A DNA stretch of 64,000 nt from Bacillota bacterium (GCA_021784595.1 JAJYHT010000002.1:35186-99185), one strand, 5' to 3'; counted from the stretch's first letter, positions 37,327 to 47,583 are shown. Made by a program: numbers and translations. The notes: generated from the letters alone by a model not told the origin.

Positions 37327-37503
37327 GAAAGGGCTCCTTCAACGGGAAATTTCATCCGGAATGGTACGAATAATGCTATTGTACGCGAGTTGGCGCAACT
37401 TTTGGCAAAAATGCTGGATCCGGCAACGGTGGGGGCATCTGACCGCTCACGGTTAAACTTGCTACAATATAGCTATAAACACTTATCTGACTGCGGAGGG
37501 TTC

Positions 37504-38175
37504 ATGAGCACGTCTAAGTTCTCTGACTGCCCTGATTGTGGAAAAGTGACACGGTCAGGGGACAATTTTTGCCGATACTGCGGTTTCCAAATTAATTCTG
37601 TGAGCAGACCGGGCAGTCTGCAACGAATTTTTTACGGGATGGCGGTATTGGCGACCGCTGGAATTACTGCAGCGGTCATCATCTATGCGCTAACTTCCCC
37701 GATAGCATTGCATTCTGCGGAGCCTACCACCTCTAAGGTGGGGCGTGTTCAGTCAAGTGTTGCCGCGCCACCCTCTTCAACATCATCCGCGCCGGTGACA
37801 TCCTCTCTTTCAGCGAGCGGGCAGAACAATGCCTGGACCACAGAAACCGAAAATTATCGTGGTGTGACGTTTAATCTTCGATTGCCATCACTGTTGAGTC
37901 ATCTGCACACATCATCACCCACCGAGTGGGTATGGCAGTCCTTGCATGGAACCTACTATGCAATGCTGAAGATATCGTCCAAACCATCGGCTAACGCGAC
38001 ACAGTCGCTTGGTGCCCATGTCTTGGGATCCCCGATAAGTGCAGAGGGCAATGCGCTCACTCAAACGATCAATGTGCAATGGGCGCGGCATAGATGGCTG
38101 AATCTGGTGATGGTAGTTCCCAAAGCGGACATGTCATGGCTGGGTGCCATAGCGCAAAGCCTTCAAATTAGTTGA
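37504..38175 (+). CDS. Zinc-ribbon membrane-anchored protein
   Basis: About 223 residues. The N-terminal cytosolic zinc ribbon has CPDCG and CRYCGF (two CxxC pairs). One membrane helix follows (about residues 40-60), then a Ser/Thr/Ala-rich linker and an extracytoplasmic domain of about 110 residues with FNLRLPSLLSHL and WVWQSLHG. ATG 37504 follows GCGGAGGG. The role is unknown. Confidence 0.7.
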   Translation: MSTSKFSDCPDCGKVTRSGDNFCRYCGFQINSVSRPGSLQRIFYGMAVLATAGITAAVIIYALTSPIALHSAEPTTSKVGRVQSSVAAPPSSTSSAPVTSSLSASGQNNAWTTETENYRGVTFNLRLPSLLSHLHTSSPTEWVWQSLHGTYYAMLKISSKPSANATQSLGAHVLGSPISAEGNALTQTINVQWARHRWLNLVMVVPKADMSWLGAIAQSLQIS

Positions 38176-38340
38176 TAAGGGGAAGCGGTGGATCTGTAAG
38201 CCAGCATGGCGTTGGGCCTAAGTTTTTAGCACGACAATCGAAGTCGCCATCCATCAGAGGCTGATAAGTCTGTCTAAGGCTCTTGCCGAAGTCGTTTTAC
38301 AGGGAGGATCCGCATTGGTTCCATACCCAAACTTAGCGCC

Positions 38341-40125
38341 CTATCCACGCTCGCTCGAGCCGCCTTGTTGCAACAAATACATTTTGTGATACAATCCCTC
38401 GCGGGATAAAAGCTCTTGATGGGTTCCCCGCTCAACGATCTCCCCATGATGTAGAACCAGAATTAGGTCAGCGTCTTGAATGGTGGAGAGCCTATGTGCG
38501 ATCGCAATCGTGGTTCGTCCGTGCCGCATTTTCTGCAAAGCGCTTTGAATGGCCTCTTCGGTTTCTGTATCAACACTGGCGGTGGCTTCGTCAAGCACCA
38601 GCACAATTGGTTCAATGGCCATAGTTCGGGCAAAGGAAATTAATTGGCGTTGACCGGTGGACAGGGTTGCGCCACGCTCGCCGATAGGCGCATGGTAGGC
38701 GGCGGGCAATTTTTCAATAAAACTGGCCGCTTGGACAAATTGGGCGGCTTTCAGAATTTTATCCTGGTCGATGTTCTCATTGCCTAGACGGATGTTGGAG
38801 GAGACATCTCCTACAAACAGAAAGGGGTCTTGGAGCACTAGACCGATCTTTTGGCGCAGCTCATCATTGGAAAACATTTGCAAATCGGCACCATCAATAA
38901 GGATGCGGCCACGTTCAATGGGGTAAAAACGCATAAGAAGATTTACGATCGAGCTTTTGCCACTCCCGGTATGGCCTACGATCGCCACCGTCTGGCCTGG
39001 GTTGGCAGTAAAACTTATGTGCTTTAAGACGTCCGTGACACCATCGTAAGAAAAAGAGACGTCCTCAAACCGAATTTGTCCCAGATGGATTCTTGGGTCT
39101 TCAGTGCCTTCTTGTTTAGGGGCTGCACTGGGGTTGTCTAATATTTGAAAGACCCGCTCGGCGGAGACCATGGCTTGTTGAAAGAAGTTCATCCGCTGCA
39201 GCATATTGTTGACGGGCTCAAAAAACCGGCTTAAGTAGGTTACAAAGGCATATAATACGCCAATGTTGACCGCTTGGGAAAAAGAGGACACCCCGAAGTA
39301 TCCCAATACGAGCATTAATACCATCAGATAGATGACGTCCATAAGCGGGCGGAGCAAAAGACCATTAATCTGGGTGTTGCGAAACCGTATGCGCCGATAA
39401 GCCTCGTTGATGTCGCCGAATTCCTGGCGCAAGCGGTGTTCTTGGCGCATCGACTGAATGACCGGCATGCCGGCTAGCGATTCATTAAGTTTGGCATTTA
39501 AAAGAGCCAGCCGCATCCGGGACTGGTGAAAAATGGGGCTGCTGACTTTTTGATAGAGCACCATGACGCCAATAATTACAGGGATCAGGACCAGGCATAA
39601 GGCAGCCAAACGGGCATCAAGCGCAAACATGGCAATGAGTATGCCCACCAGCATGGTAATGTTTTGCACGAATGACGACAAGACGGTCATAAACATATCC
39701 AAAATAGCTTCCGTGTCGTTGGTGATGCGTGACACTAAGACACCGACCGGGGTGCGGTCAAAGTAGGACAAAGCCATTTCTTGCACCTTGTCAAAGAGTT
39801 CGACGCGAAGTCGTTGAATGATGTCCAAGGCGAGAATTTGGAATAGCAATAGTTGAAAGACATTGAGGAGGGAGGTGGTCACCACCAATCCCATGTAGCC
39901 AATGCCCAGCCAAATCATGATATTCTCTGGGAAGTAGCGGGGGATCAAATATCGATCAATGAAAATCTTAATCAAGATAGGCTGAAACACATCGGTTGCA
40001 GTGGCCGCCAGCAAAATAGCCAGGGAGAGAACGACTTGTCTGCGATAAGGCGCCAGATAGTGCAAAAGGCGAGGAAATGTGCGAGATGAGGGAATTGCCT
40101 GGTACGAGGCGGATTCTGCACTCAA
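38341..40125 (-). CDS. ABC exporter half-transporter, subunit 2 (LSTGQ signature)
   Basis: A six-helix membrane domain fused to an ATPase: Walker A VGHTGSGKS, signature LSTGQRQ (Gly replaced by Thr), Walker B VLVLDEATASVD with the catalytic Glu, and H-loop IAHRLST. It pairs with the next gene as a heterodimer, in which this signature and the partner's Asp-type Walker B make one weakened ATP site. TTG 40125 overlaps the partner's stop (TTGA) and has AAGGAGGAGG upstream. It exports lipids or drugs by family resemblance. Confidence 0.9.
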   Translation of the reverse strand: MSAESASYQAIPSSRTFPRLLHYLAPYRRQVVLSLAILLAATATDVFQPILIKIFIDRYLIPRYFPENIMIWLGIGYMGLVVTTSLLNVFQLLLFQILALDIIQRLRVELFDKVQEMALSYFDRTPVGVLVSRITNDTEAILDMFMTVLSSFVQNITMLVGILIAMFALDARLAALCLVLIPVIIGVMVLYQKVSSPIFHQSRMRLALLNAKLNESLAGMPVIQSMRQEHRLRQEFGDINEAYRRIRFRNTQINGLLLRPLMDVIYLMVLMLVLGYFGVSSFSQAVNIGVLYAFVTYLSRFFEPVNNMLQRMNFFQQAMVSAERVFQILDNPSAAPKQEGTEDPRIHLGQIRFEDVSFSYDGVTDVLKHISFTANPGQTVAIVGHTGSGKSSIVNLLMRFYPIERGRILIDGADLQMFSNDELRQKIGLVLQDPFLFVGDVSSNIRLGNENIDQDKILKAAQFVQAASFIEKLPAAYHAPIGERGATLSTGQRQLISFARTMAIEPIVLVLDEATASVDTETEEAIQSALQKMRHGRTTIAIAHRLSTIQDADLILVLHHGEIVERGTHQELLSREGLYHKMYLLQQGGSSERG

Positions 40126-41879
40126 GATGGTCCTCCTCCTTGGGTTACCAGATTTTCTAATTGTTGTCGCTGATACATATCCCAATAACGTCCGTGACGG
40201 GCTACCAATTCTTGATGGGTACCGTGCTCCACAATCTTACCGCTTTCTAGTACGACGATCAGATCGGCATGTTTAACTGCACTCAATCGGTGAGTGGCAA
40301 TCACGGTGGTTCGACCAGCACGATTCTTTTTCAACTCGTCTAGAATTTCGGATTCAGTGCGCGCATCAACGGCAGACAAGGTATCATCTAGAAGAAGAAT
40401 GGCGGCGTCCTGCAATAGTGCACGGGCAATCGAAATGCGTTGTTTTTGACCGCCCGAGAGCGTAACTCCGCGCTCGCCCACCATCGTGTGATATCCTTGC
40501 GGGAAGCGGAGGATATCATCGTGCATCTGAGCGACGCGAGCAAATCGCTCGATGTCCGCCTCCGATGCGTCAGCACGGGCGAAGGCAATGTTTTCCGCAA
40601 TCGTGGCGGAAAACAAGAAGTCATCTTGCGGGGCATACGCGATAGCTTGCCGCAATGCTTTCAGCGTGAGGTGGTAGATGGAAACGCCGCCAATCTCAAT
40701 GTCCCCATTTTCAATGTCAAATTCTCTCAGCAAGAGGCGCATTAAGGTGGTCTTGCCCGTGCCGGTTCGACCCACAATGCCCAAGGTTTGTCCCTGATGG
40801 ATTGTGAAATGAATCTGGTGCAGGGTGGGTAGTGCGGTCTCGGGATAGTGAAATTCTTCGATCCGATATGAAATGTCGCCATTGGGTGTCACATCGATGG
40901 CGTCGGGTCGGTCTTTCACATTAGGCGCGATGGTTAAAAGGCTCTGAACTCGGTCATAGGAAGCGCTACCGCGCTCTACAATATTAAAGAGAAAGCCAAA
41001 GGCTAGCATTGGCCAAATCAGCTGACCTTGATATAAGGTGAAAGTCGTGAGCTGCCCAATATTCAGCGTGCCATGCACGACAAACAGAGCGCCGACCGCT
41101 ATCGACAAGAAATACGAAAAACCGATAATAACGGAAATGGTCGGATCAAACAGTGAATCGATACGTGCGACTGCCACATTTTTTGCTACCACGTCGCGCG
41201 ACAGCTCCACAAAATTTTTGCGTTCCCAGGCCTCCTGGCCAAATGAACGAACGACACGGATTCCTGAAATATATTCTTGAACCCGATCGTTAATGTCGGA
41301 AAAGGCTCTCTGGGCTAATGCGAATCGTTTGTGCAAGAGCTTTCCATAGTGCGACACCGCCAACGCCATGACCGGTAATGGCAAAAGCGAAATCACCGTG
41401 AGTTTCCAACTAATCGCTAATGCCATCGTGGCGATCACCACTGTCCCGGTGGTGATCGAATCCACCAAGGTCAGCACCCCATCACCTGCCGTCTCCTGTA
41501 TGGCCTGCACATCATTGGTGCAGTGGGCCATTAAGTCGCCGATCCGCTTTTGGTGATAGAATTGAGGCGACATCAGGGTGAAGTGATGGTATAGCTGAGT
41601 TCTCAAATCAGTCGCCAATTGAATGGAACCACCATATAGGAGGATCCGCCACCAATACCGAATGCCGTAGGTAATCACCGCCGTTCCGAAAATCGCCGCC
41701 AGCGCCCACAAAAGATGATCGCGAGTGAGCGAGTGATTGGCCAATTGGTTAACTACGATACCTACAATTTTGGGGGGGATAAGCGATAGCAGAGAGACCG
41801 CAATCAATAGCATAATGCCCCCGAGATATCGGGAGCGATTGCGCTTAAAAAACCACAGCAAGTCAATAAAAACGCGCAC
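40122..41879 (-). CDS. ABC exporter half-transporter, subunit 1 (degenerate Walker B)
   Basis: Half-transporter of about 585 residues: Walker A VGRTGTGKT, canonical LSGGQKQRIS signature, and Walker B ILLLDDTLSAVD in which the catalytic Glu is Asp. That is the hallmark of heterodimeric BmrC/TM287-type exporters. GTG 41879 has AAAGGA 8 bases upstream; an in-frame GTG at 41912 lacks one. Co-transcribed with and overlapping subunit 2. Confidence 0.9.
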   Translation of the reverse strand: MRVFIDLLWFFKRNRSRYLGGIMLLIAVSLLSLIPPKIVGIVVNQLANHSLTRDHLLWALAAIFGTAVITYGIRYWWRILLYGGSIQLATDLRTQLYHHFTLMSPQFYHQKRIGDLMAHCTNDVQAIQETAGDGVLTLVDSITTGTVVIATMALAISWKLTVISLLPLPVMALAVSHYGKLLHKRFALAQRAFSDINDRVQEYISGIRVVRSFGQEAWERKNFVELSRDVVAKNVAVARIDSLFDPTISVIIGFSYFLSIAVGALFVVHGTLNIGQLTTFTLYQGQLIWPMLAFGFLFNIVERGSASYDRVQSLLTIAPNVKDRPDAIDVTPNGDISYRIEEFHYPETALPTLHQIHFTIHQGQTLGIVGRTGTGKTTLMRLLLREFDIENGDIEIGGVSIYHLTLKALRQAIAYAPQDDFLFSATIAENIAFARADASEADIERFARVAQMHDDILRFPQGYHTMVGERGVTLSGGQKQRISIARALLQDAAILLLDDTLSAVDARTESEILDELKKNRAGRTTVIATHRLSAVKHADLIVVLESGKIVEHGTHQELVARHGRYWDMYQRQQLENLVTQGGGPS

Positions 41880-42423
41880 TCGTGCCGTCCTTTCTGAGAC
41901 CTCCGGCTCCACGCTTGAAGCATCAGCAGATTAGCCATTAGGGAGTCCATTGCGCGGAGGCTTAACCCAGCACCATCATGTGTAGAAACATTCGAGGAAC
42001 TATCCTGAACGAGGATAGCACAAAACCGGATATGGCGTCTAATAGTCCAGGTCGCATGGCACTAACAAATGTGTGCCTAATATTGTCATGGGTGCGCCAA
42101 TCATTGCCCCCGCCGCATTCCGTGAAGAGAAATGAAGCTTCGCAACATCTCTATGGTTGTTCCTCCTCCCATGTCATCTCTGGTTGGAATTGACTAGTCA
42201 TACTCTATCGACGCCGTAATCTGAAGGCTTTTCTGATCATTTTCTTAGTGAGAAGTGGCTGGATTAAATATTTGCCATACGCTGGGTATTCCTTTTGATT
42301 GCCTCAGTTTAAGTGATGGGAAAAGTTGAGAAACATAGGGGAACATAGGAAATGGATTTGACAACAATGAAGTAAAGGTGTAAGAGGAAGAGTAAGAGTA
42401 AGAGGAAGAGGTGTTGTAGGAGT
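41880..42423. other. Gene-free stretch with purine-rich tract
   Basis: No supported gene is seen. A tract at about 42376-42410 consists of imperfect AAGAGG/AAGAGT units and ends just before the next start. It may act as an extended purine-rich leader. Confidence 0.45.
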
Positions 42424-42690
42424 ATGCAGTTTATCTTGCGAGGAGAGGCATTTGATTTGACTTCAGAAGGGGTGGCCCGAGTCGTTGAGGGGCTCGTGCC
42501 ACAACCCTTTGCTCGGTATGCGGTCCAAATCGGTTCCACATGGTATCCGCCCAAACAAGTGTTAGCCCAAGCGACAGGCTTGCCGGTAGCGGCCTTTACC
42601 ACGCAAGACGCATATCGGATCATGCACCGTCTGGGTTTTACCGTGGTCCTAGCGACAATGCTGACCGGCTCCTCTGCGCCTCCGGAATAG
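42424..42690 (+). CDS. Small protein with PPKQVLA / LGF motif
   Basis: An 88-residue protein. IGSTWYPPKQVLAQATGL followed by FTTQDAYRIMHRLGF resembles a small domain found at the ends of some restriction-associated proteins, which read a Gly-x-x-Tyr-Pro-x-Lys-x-Val pattern. Here it stands alone. The ribosome site may lie in the purine-rich leader (TGTAGGAGT). The function is unknown. Confidence 0.6.
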   Translation: MQFILRGEAFDLTSEGVARVVEGLVPQPFARYAVQIGSTWYPPKQVLAQATGLPVAAFTTQDAYRIMHRLGFTVVLATMLTGSSAPPE

Positions 42691-42742
42691 AATGAGGGTA
42701 TTTCCTGCAAAAACCTTAGCAATGGGAAAGGAAACGATACAC

Positions 42743-44113
42743 ATGGTTTTACGGCGATTTTGGGAACCCCTATTCATGGGGCGCCAACTTATCTTGTGGC
42801 TAGTGCTAGGATCGCTCACGGGGGGACTCGTGGGACTCGTGGTGACCTACTTTCTTAAACTGTTATTTTGGTCTATTCACGTGACGGCTACATGGCCCTT
42901 ATGGGCATTTGGGCTGGCATTACCAGGCGGAGGACTTCTCACCGGGATCTTGATTTATTATGGGGCTCCCGATGCCGCAGGGCACGGAACCGAGGCAGTC
43001 ATTCGAGCGGTCCATCAGCACGCCGGGAAAATTAATTGGAAAGTGGCTGCGTGCAAAGCTTTGGCGACGATTACTACGATTGCAGCGGGAGGTGCGGCTG
43101 GAAAAGAGGGGCCCTCTGCACAGATCGGGGCAGCAGTGGCGTCGGCCGTGGCGGATATGCTGAAGTTCTCGTCCGAACAGCGTCAGAAAATTGTAATCTG
43201 CGGCATTGGGGCGGGATTTGCGGCTGTATTTGGCACTCCGGTCGCGGGAGCTATACTCGGGATCGAAGTACTGGCCATGGGGGATTTATGGTACGAAATG
43301 TTGCTGCCATCTTTTGCAGCGGCCGTTATGGCCTATGAAGTAGCCCATGGATTGGGCTTGACATGGACATATGCGCAGGCTGCCGTAAGTATTCCATTCA
43401 GTTTGAGTTTGTTCGTACGATTGGTCGTCTTGGGCGTTGTCGCGGGTTTGGCAGCCTACTTATTAGTGTTAATGATGGAGGGCTTTCACCATGGCATGGA
43501 TAGGCTACGGGAAAAACATCGTTGGTGGCCGCCGATATTTCCGGTGCTGGCGGGGGTCTTGCTGTTCGTTTTGTTTGTTGTAGTTGGACGCGAACCGGGT
43601 GGCCTTTCCCTAAGATTGCTAAACCAAGCATTGGCGGGCCATACGGTGGGCGCATTCATGTGGTGGTGGAAAATTGTGTTTGTCGCCATTACGCTGGGTT
43701 TAGGAATGAGCGGTGGCATTATCACGCCTCTCTTTGTCATTGGAGCTACATTGGGATCCGCTTTGGCAGGTCCTTTAGGTCTGCCCATGGCCGACGGAGC
43801 AGCAATTGGCATGATGGCGGTGACGGCGGCGGGGGCCAACGCTCCCATTGCCTCTATTGTCATGGGAATGGAGATTTTCGGAAGCCAATTTGGTCCTGAC
43901 TTTCTTATTGCAGCGGTCCCTGCGTTCATCATGATAGGAAACCACAGTGTATATCCGAGCCAGCGAGTCCGGCTGCAAAAATCGCCATGGGTGCCGATAT
44001 CTTTGGGTGTGGCATTAGAGGATACCCCCGACCGACCTTTGCCGTTGCCATGGATACGTAAACAAAAGACGGTGGTTTCCGAATCCGATCTTCCCCCTGC
44101 GTCGATGTCATGA
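42743..44113 (+). CDS. ClC-family chloride channel/antiporter
   Basis: A protein of about 456 residues with the ClC core: GKEGPSAQIGAAVAS (gating Glu in GKEGP), GFAAVFGTPVAGAILGIEVL, a GMSGGIITPLFVIGA selectivity-filter segment, and a Tyr-containing late helix. A gating Glu is typical of H+/Cl- exchangers, which would suit acid resistance. ATG 42743 is chosen for AAAGGAAA upstream; the frame opens at 42692. No CBS domains. Confidence 0.9.
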   Translation: MVLRRFWEPLFMGRQLILWLVLGSLTGGLVGLVVTYFLKLLFWSIHVTATWPLWAFGLALPGGGLLTGILIYYGAPDAAGHGTEAVIRAVHQHAGKINWKVAACKALATITTIAAGGAAGKEGPSAQIGAAVASAVADMLKFSSEQRQKIVICGIGAGFAAVFGTPVAGAILGIEVLAMGDLWYEMLLPSFAAAVMAYEVAHGLGLTWTYAQAAVSIPFSLSLFVRLVVLGVVAGLAAYLLVLMMEGFHHGMDRLREKHRWWPPIFPVLAGVLLFVLFVVVGREPGGLSLRLLNQALAGHTVGAFMWWWKIVFVAITLGLGMSGGIITPLFVIGATLGSALAGPLGLPMADGAAIGMMAVTAAGANAPIASIVMGMEIFGSQFGPDFLIAAVPAFIMIGNHSVYPSQRVRLQKSPWVPISLGVALEDTPDRPLPLPWIRKQKTVVSESDLPPASMS

Positions 44114-44813
44114 AAACGAAAACAGCGTTCGTTGTCTCAACCTGGTCTGCTGACTTTTTCGTAGTGCTGCCATAACACCATCAAGACGCTAATCAGACCT
44201 TGGGCGAATTCGCACCATCCCAACATAAAGTTCGTCTTATCGCATGAATAGGTCGCACCTGAGCCCATTCATGCGATGGACCAGCCCTATTCGGCATCCT
44301 GTCAAGACCAGAGGCGGTTTCGCGAACCGGCGAATTGCGCATATGCTGAACTGTGGAATTGTCATGGCCCCAGACGCACGTCAATCGGAGATGTTTCTTA
44401 GAAATAGGAACACTTATATTACTGAACCGATTTTTTGGTTATCACCGCATCGGTAGTCGGTTTGAGATTCACATCTGCACGTCTTCTAGCCCGGCTCGAG
44501 CGTATGGCCATCAGACCCTTCATCGCGGGACTCGGTGCGAAGTCATGGGTGTTGGACTGTGGATTGCCAGACCCGGATGCTTGCCGATTCGCTCCATCTT
44601 GACCGAGGTAGTTGAGGTGGCTTATTGAGCTCGCAAAGTTCTACTGCCGCCGATGTTGTAATTATCCGGGGCGGCCAATTCAAGGTATGGTTTTACGGCG
44701 CGTATCAAAAAATGGTCTGTTATTATTCTTCCTAAATTTCGAGGTTCTGTGAAATAGCTTGCATAAGGGTTTAATAATGGATGGTATCGTCATGGCTGGA
44801 GGTGGAATTTGAC
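44114..44813. other. Gene-free stretch
   Basis: About 700 bases with no supported gene. Short open frames exist but have no ribosome site or recognisable product. It may hold eroded sequence and the promoter of the next gene. Confidence 0.4.
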
Positions 44814-45320
44814 ATGACAACAACACAGAAAGCAGCAGTACTTCCGATAGGGCAAGCAATTTTGGGTGGACTGGTCGGTTCTATCGTAATGGCGATGTGG
44901 GCAATGATGGTCTCTCTATTCAGTGGTATGGGATTTTGGACTCCAGTTCAACTGATTGCGGCTACCTGGATGGGATCGCAGGCGATGATGCATGTGACGA
45001 GCGGTGTTATTTTGACCGGATTGATGACCCACATGATGATGGGCGCGATGTTGGGAATTGTACTCGCCGGGGCATTTGCCATATTTCGGATCCCGACCGG
45101 TCCTGCCCGTTTGTTATGGGGCATGGGGTACGCCATCGTCGTGTGGATCGTTAATCAATATGCGGTCTTGCCGATCATCGACCCGATGATGGCTTCTCAC
45201 ATGCCGCCTTGGGCCTTCGCAATTGGCCACGTGATGTTTGGCGTGGTGGCTGCCGCATTTATATTGAACCCGTCTATGGCGAACCAAGGGAATACGGTGT
45301 TGCGCAAGGTTGCCCCATAA
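44814..45320 (+). CDS. Met-rich membrane protein of unknown function
   Basis: A 168-residue protein with four to five membrane helices, unusually rich in Met and His in the loops (GLMTHMMMGAMLG; PMMASHMPPWAFAIGHVMFG), which hints at metal binding. No family is recognised. ATG 44814 follows GGAGGTGG. Confidence 0.65.
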   Translation: MTTTQKAAVLPIGQAILGGLVGSIVMAMWAMMVSLFSGMGFWTPVQLIAATWMGSQAMMHVTSGVILTGLMTHMMMGAMLGIVLAGAFAIFRIPTGPARLLWGMGYAIVVWIVNQYAVLPIIDPMMASHMPPWAFAIGHVMFGVVAAAFILNPSMANQGNTVLRKVAP

Positions 45321-45436
45321 CGCTCTCATGGCTGGCACTCTCTGTAGGGCATTATACGATAAGTTGTCAAGCGGGGATGGGATAATCCTCGCTTGGATTC
45401 TAGTAATAACCGAGTTGTTTGTGAGGAGATGTACGC

Positions 45437-45700
45437 GTGAAGATATCTTTATTGGCATTGATTACGCACAATAACGTGCATGACGCAATGTTGCTGTTAG
45501 CGCTTGCGATATATATAGCCGGGGCTCGAATACTCTGGAAGACTCGGGGATGGCCGGCACGAGGCGCTTATACTTTGGCAGCGGGTTTTTTCGTGTACTA
45601 TGAAATTCATATGCAACTGCTATGGATGGCGCTTGGGGTATTGTCTCTGACACTCGCCTGGATTATGCCGGCGTCCATCTGTGCAGTCCGTCTCCGATGA
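45437..45700 (+). CDS. Small membrane protein
   Basis: An 87-residue protein with two to three hydrophobic helices (AMLLLALAIYIAGARILW; LLWMALGVLSLTLAWIM) and a basic loop. GTG start with GAGGAGA 7 bases upstream. The function is unknown. Confidence 0.55.
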   Translation: MKISLLALITHNNVHDAMLLLALAIYIAGARILWKTRGWPARGAYTLAAGFFVYYEIHMQLLWMALGVLSLTLAWIMPASICAVRLR

Positions 45701-45787
45701 ATGATCTCTTGCCTAGCGGGTGATTGCTCGCAATATCTTGGACAATTCGAAGTATAGCGGACTGTGCGCCAGGGATGGGGATAGCTT

Positions 45788-46102
45788 GTGAAGGAGAACA
45801 CTGAAGAGGTCGTGTGTCACCATTGCGGACGATCACAGCATGGAATGATGTTTCGTGTTGCAAAAGGGCAGTCCACGGTACGACTTTGCGTGAGGGATGC
45901 GATTCTCTATCCACCGTGGATTCGCAATGCAGTCAAAACGGCCATAGTTGTTGGAACCATGCTTGCGCTTATTAACCATGGCGATGCCTATTGGGTAAAG
46001 CCTTGGAGCGCAGGACTGTCCCTGAAAACGGCCCTCACCTATTGCGTTCCGTTTGCGGTGTCGATGTTGGGCGCGCTGACCGCAAGTAGAATTAACTTGT
46101 GA
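45788..46102 (+). CDS. NrtS-like membrane protein with N-terminal zinc finger
   Basis: A 104-residue protein. The C-terminal part (VKTAIVVGTMLALINHGDAYW then LTYCVPFAVSMLGALTASR) matches the two-helix pattern of the NrtS nitrate/nitrite transporter family. The N terminus adds CHHCGRSQ and a later Cys that could bind a metal, which standard NrtS proteins do not have. GTG start with weak GGGGAT upstream. The transport role is inferred from family resemblance only. Confidence 0.6.
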   Translation: MKENTEEVVCHHCGRSQHGMMFRVAKGQSTVRLCVRDAILYPPWIRNAVKTAIVVGTMLALINHGDAYWVKPWSAGLSLKTALTYCVPFAVSMLGALTASRINL

Positions 46103-46305
46103 AAATGTTCTTAGTGTGTGCGCGCCGACGTCTAGTTTTATATGAAGGCTAGAAGCCGCGTGTGCGGGGCAGGCGCGAGACGGGTAAAGCATGGGCTTAT
46201 GGGCCTTCGTCCTTTGGGGGCTGCAGGTAGTAATGCTATAGATTATATAGTATTATGAAATCCAGTTATCATACACTACGCCGCTACTACGGCTTAAGAG
46301 GAGCA

Positions 46306-47583
46306 ATGAGAATGGTCCGACATGATAGGGAGACAGTGCGAGAAAACCGAGAAACAGGGGACCGGCTGCCCGCATCTCGGTGGACGGCTCTGCTGTGGAT
46401 CACTTTCGCCGAATTGTTGGCGATGAGTGTGTGGTTTAGCGCCTCGGCCGTCACCGGAGCCTTAACCCGACAATGGCATCTGTCTGGCATCGCGGTGACC
46501 TGGCTCACCGCGTCCGTCCAGTTGGGATTTGTGGCCGGGGCCTTAATTAGCGCCACGCTGGGACTGGCGGACCGTTTTCGCCCTCGGATGCTGATGGGAT
46601 GGGGGGCCTTGGGAGCCGCCCTCACGACGGCGGCCCTGCTCCTGTTTCCCCGCGGCGGGTGGGGACCTTTTGCTTTACGCGCCCTGACGGGGGCGTTTCT
46701 CGCGGTTTTGTACCGCGTGGCGGTGCAGTGGGTGGCGCGCTGGTTTCCCCACCAACGCGGCCTGGCGGTGGGAATACTGATTGGGGGATTGACGATGGGG
46801 TCCGCCTTGCCGCATCTGTTGGCCGGCATGCCGCTTTTGCAACATTGGCAGGGCGTCTTAGCGGGGAGTGCGGTCTTGGCCGTGGTCTCCTGGGGGTTGG
46901 TATTATGGGTGGTCCCGGAACATCCGGGGCCCTTTCATCCGCCCGCCTTTCGGTGGGATCGGGTAGGGGCGGTGCTGCGTGACCAACCGGTCATGTGGGC
47001 TAACCTCGGATACTGGGGCCACATGTGGGAACTGTATGCCATGTGGACCTGGCTGCCGGCGTTTTTTGTGGCGAGTTGGGCATCCCGTTGGACCGGCACG
47101 GCGCTCATCAGCGTGACGGGGGGCGTGAGTTTTGCCGCCATTGGTCTGGCGGGACTCGCAGGCGCCCTGGCTGGGGGGTGGGCCGCGGATCGGTGGGGCC
47201 GGACGCGGGCTACCATCGGCGCCATGGGCGTCAGTGGCGCCATGGCGCTGCTCATTGGGGCGACGTTTCAGCACGCGCCGTGGATGACGATACTCGTCGC
47301 CCTGGTGTGGGGATTCAGTGTGATTGCCGATTCGGCGCAATTTTCGGCCGCCGTCACGGAACTGGCCCCCACGGCGCTGCAAGGCAGCGCGCTGACCTTG
47401 CAAATGGCGGTCGGCTTTTTAATCACGATTGGATCCATTGATCTGGTGGGATGGCTTGAGCCGCGCATCGGATGGTCTCACGTGCTGATGGTGTTGGCGG
47501 TGGGGCCGGCCATCGGCATTTGGGCGATGGCGCGTTTGCGCCATCGCCCGGAGTCACTGCAACTCGCACACGGCCGACGTTGA
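46306..47583 (+). CDS. Major facilitator superfamily transporter
   Basis: A 12-helix MFS permease of about 425 residues: SVWFSASAVTGALTRQW in helix 1, and the loop 2-3 signature GLADRFRPRMLMGWGALG. The second half repeats it with GGWAADRWGRTRATIG. It is visibly GC-richer than the genes to its left, which may mark the start of an acquired region. ATG 46306 follows AGAGGAG. The substrate is unknown; anion or metabolite transport is typical of this branch. Confidence 0.88.
   Translation: MRMVRHDRETVRENRETGDRLPASRWTALLWITFAELLAMSVWFSASAVTGALTRQWHLSGIAVTWLTASVQLGFVAGALISATLGLADRFRPRMLMGWGALGAALTTAALLLFPRGGWGPFALRALTGAFLAVLYRVAVQWVARWFPHQRGLAVGILIGGLTMGSALPHLLAGMPLLQHWQGVLAGSAVLAVVSWGLVLWVVPEHPGPFHPPAFRWDRVGAVLRDQPVMWANLGYWGHMWELYAMWTWLPAFFVASWASRWTGTALISVTGGVSFAAIGLAGLAGALAGGWAADRWGRTRATIGAMGVSGAMALLIGATFQHAPWMTILVALVWGFSVIADSAQFSAAVTELAPTALQGSALTLQMAVGFLITIGSIDLVGWLEPRIGWSHVLMVLAVGPAIGIWAMARLRHRPESLQLAHGRR

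Noticed and set aside
45437..46102. Possible TGA read-through joining the small membrane protein to the NrtS-like protein
   Set aside because: Although in phase, a TAG lies in the 87-base gap and no redox motif surrounds the TGA.
46287..47468. Long open frames on the minus strand opposite the MFS gene
   Set aside because: They are shadows of a GC-rich gene; they lack ribosome sites and recognisable products, while the plus strand has a clear MFS protein.
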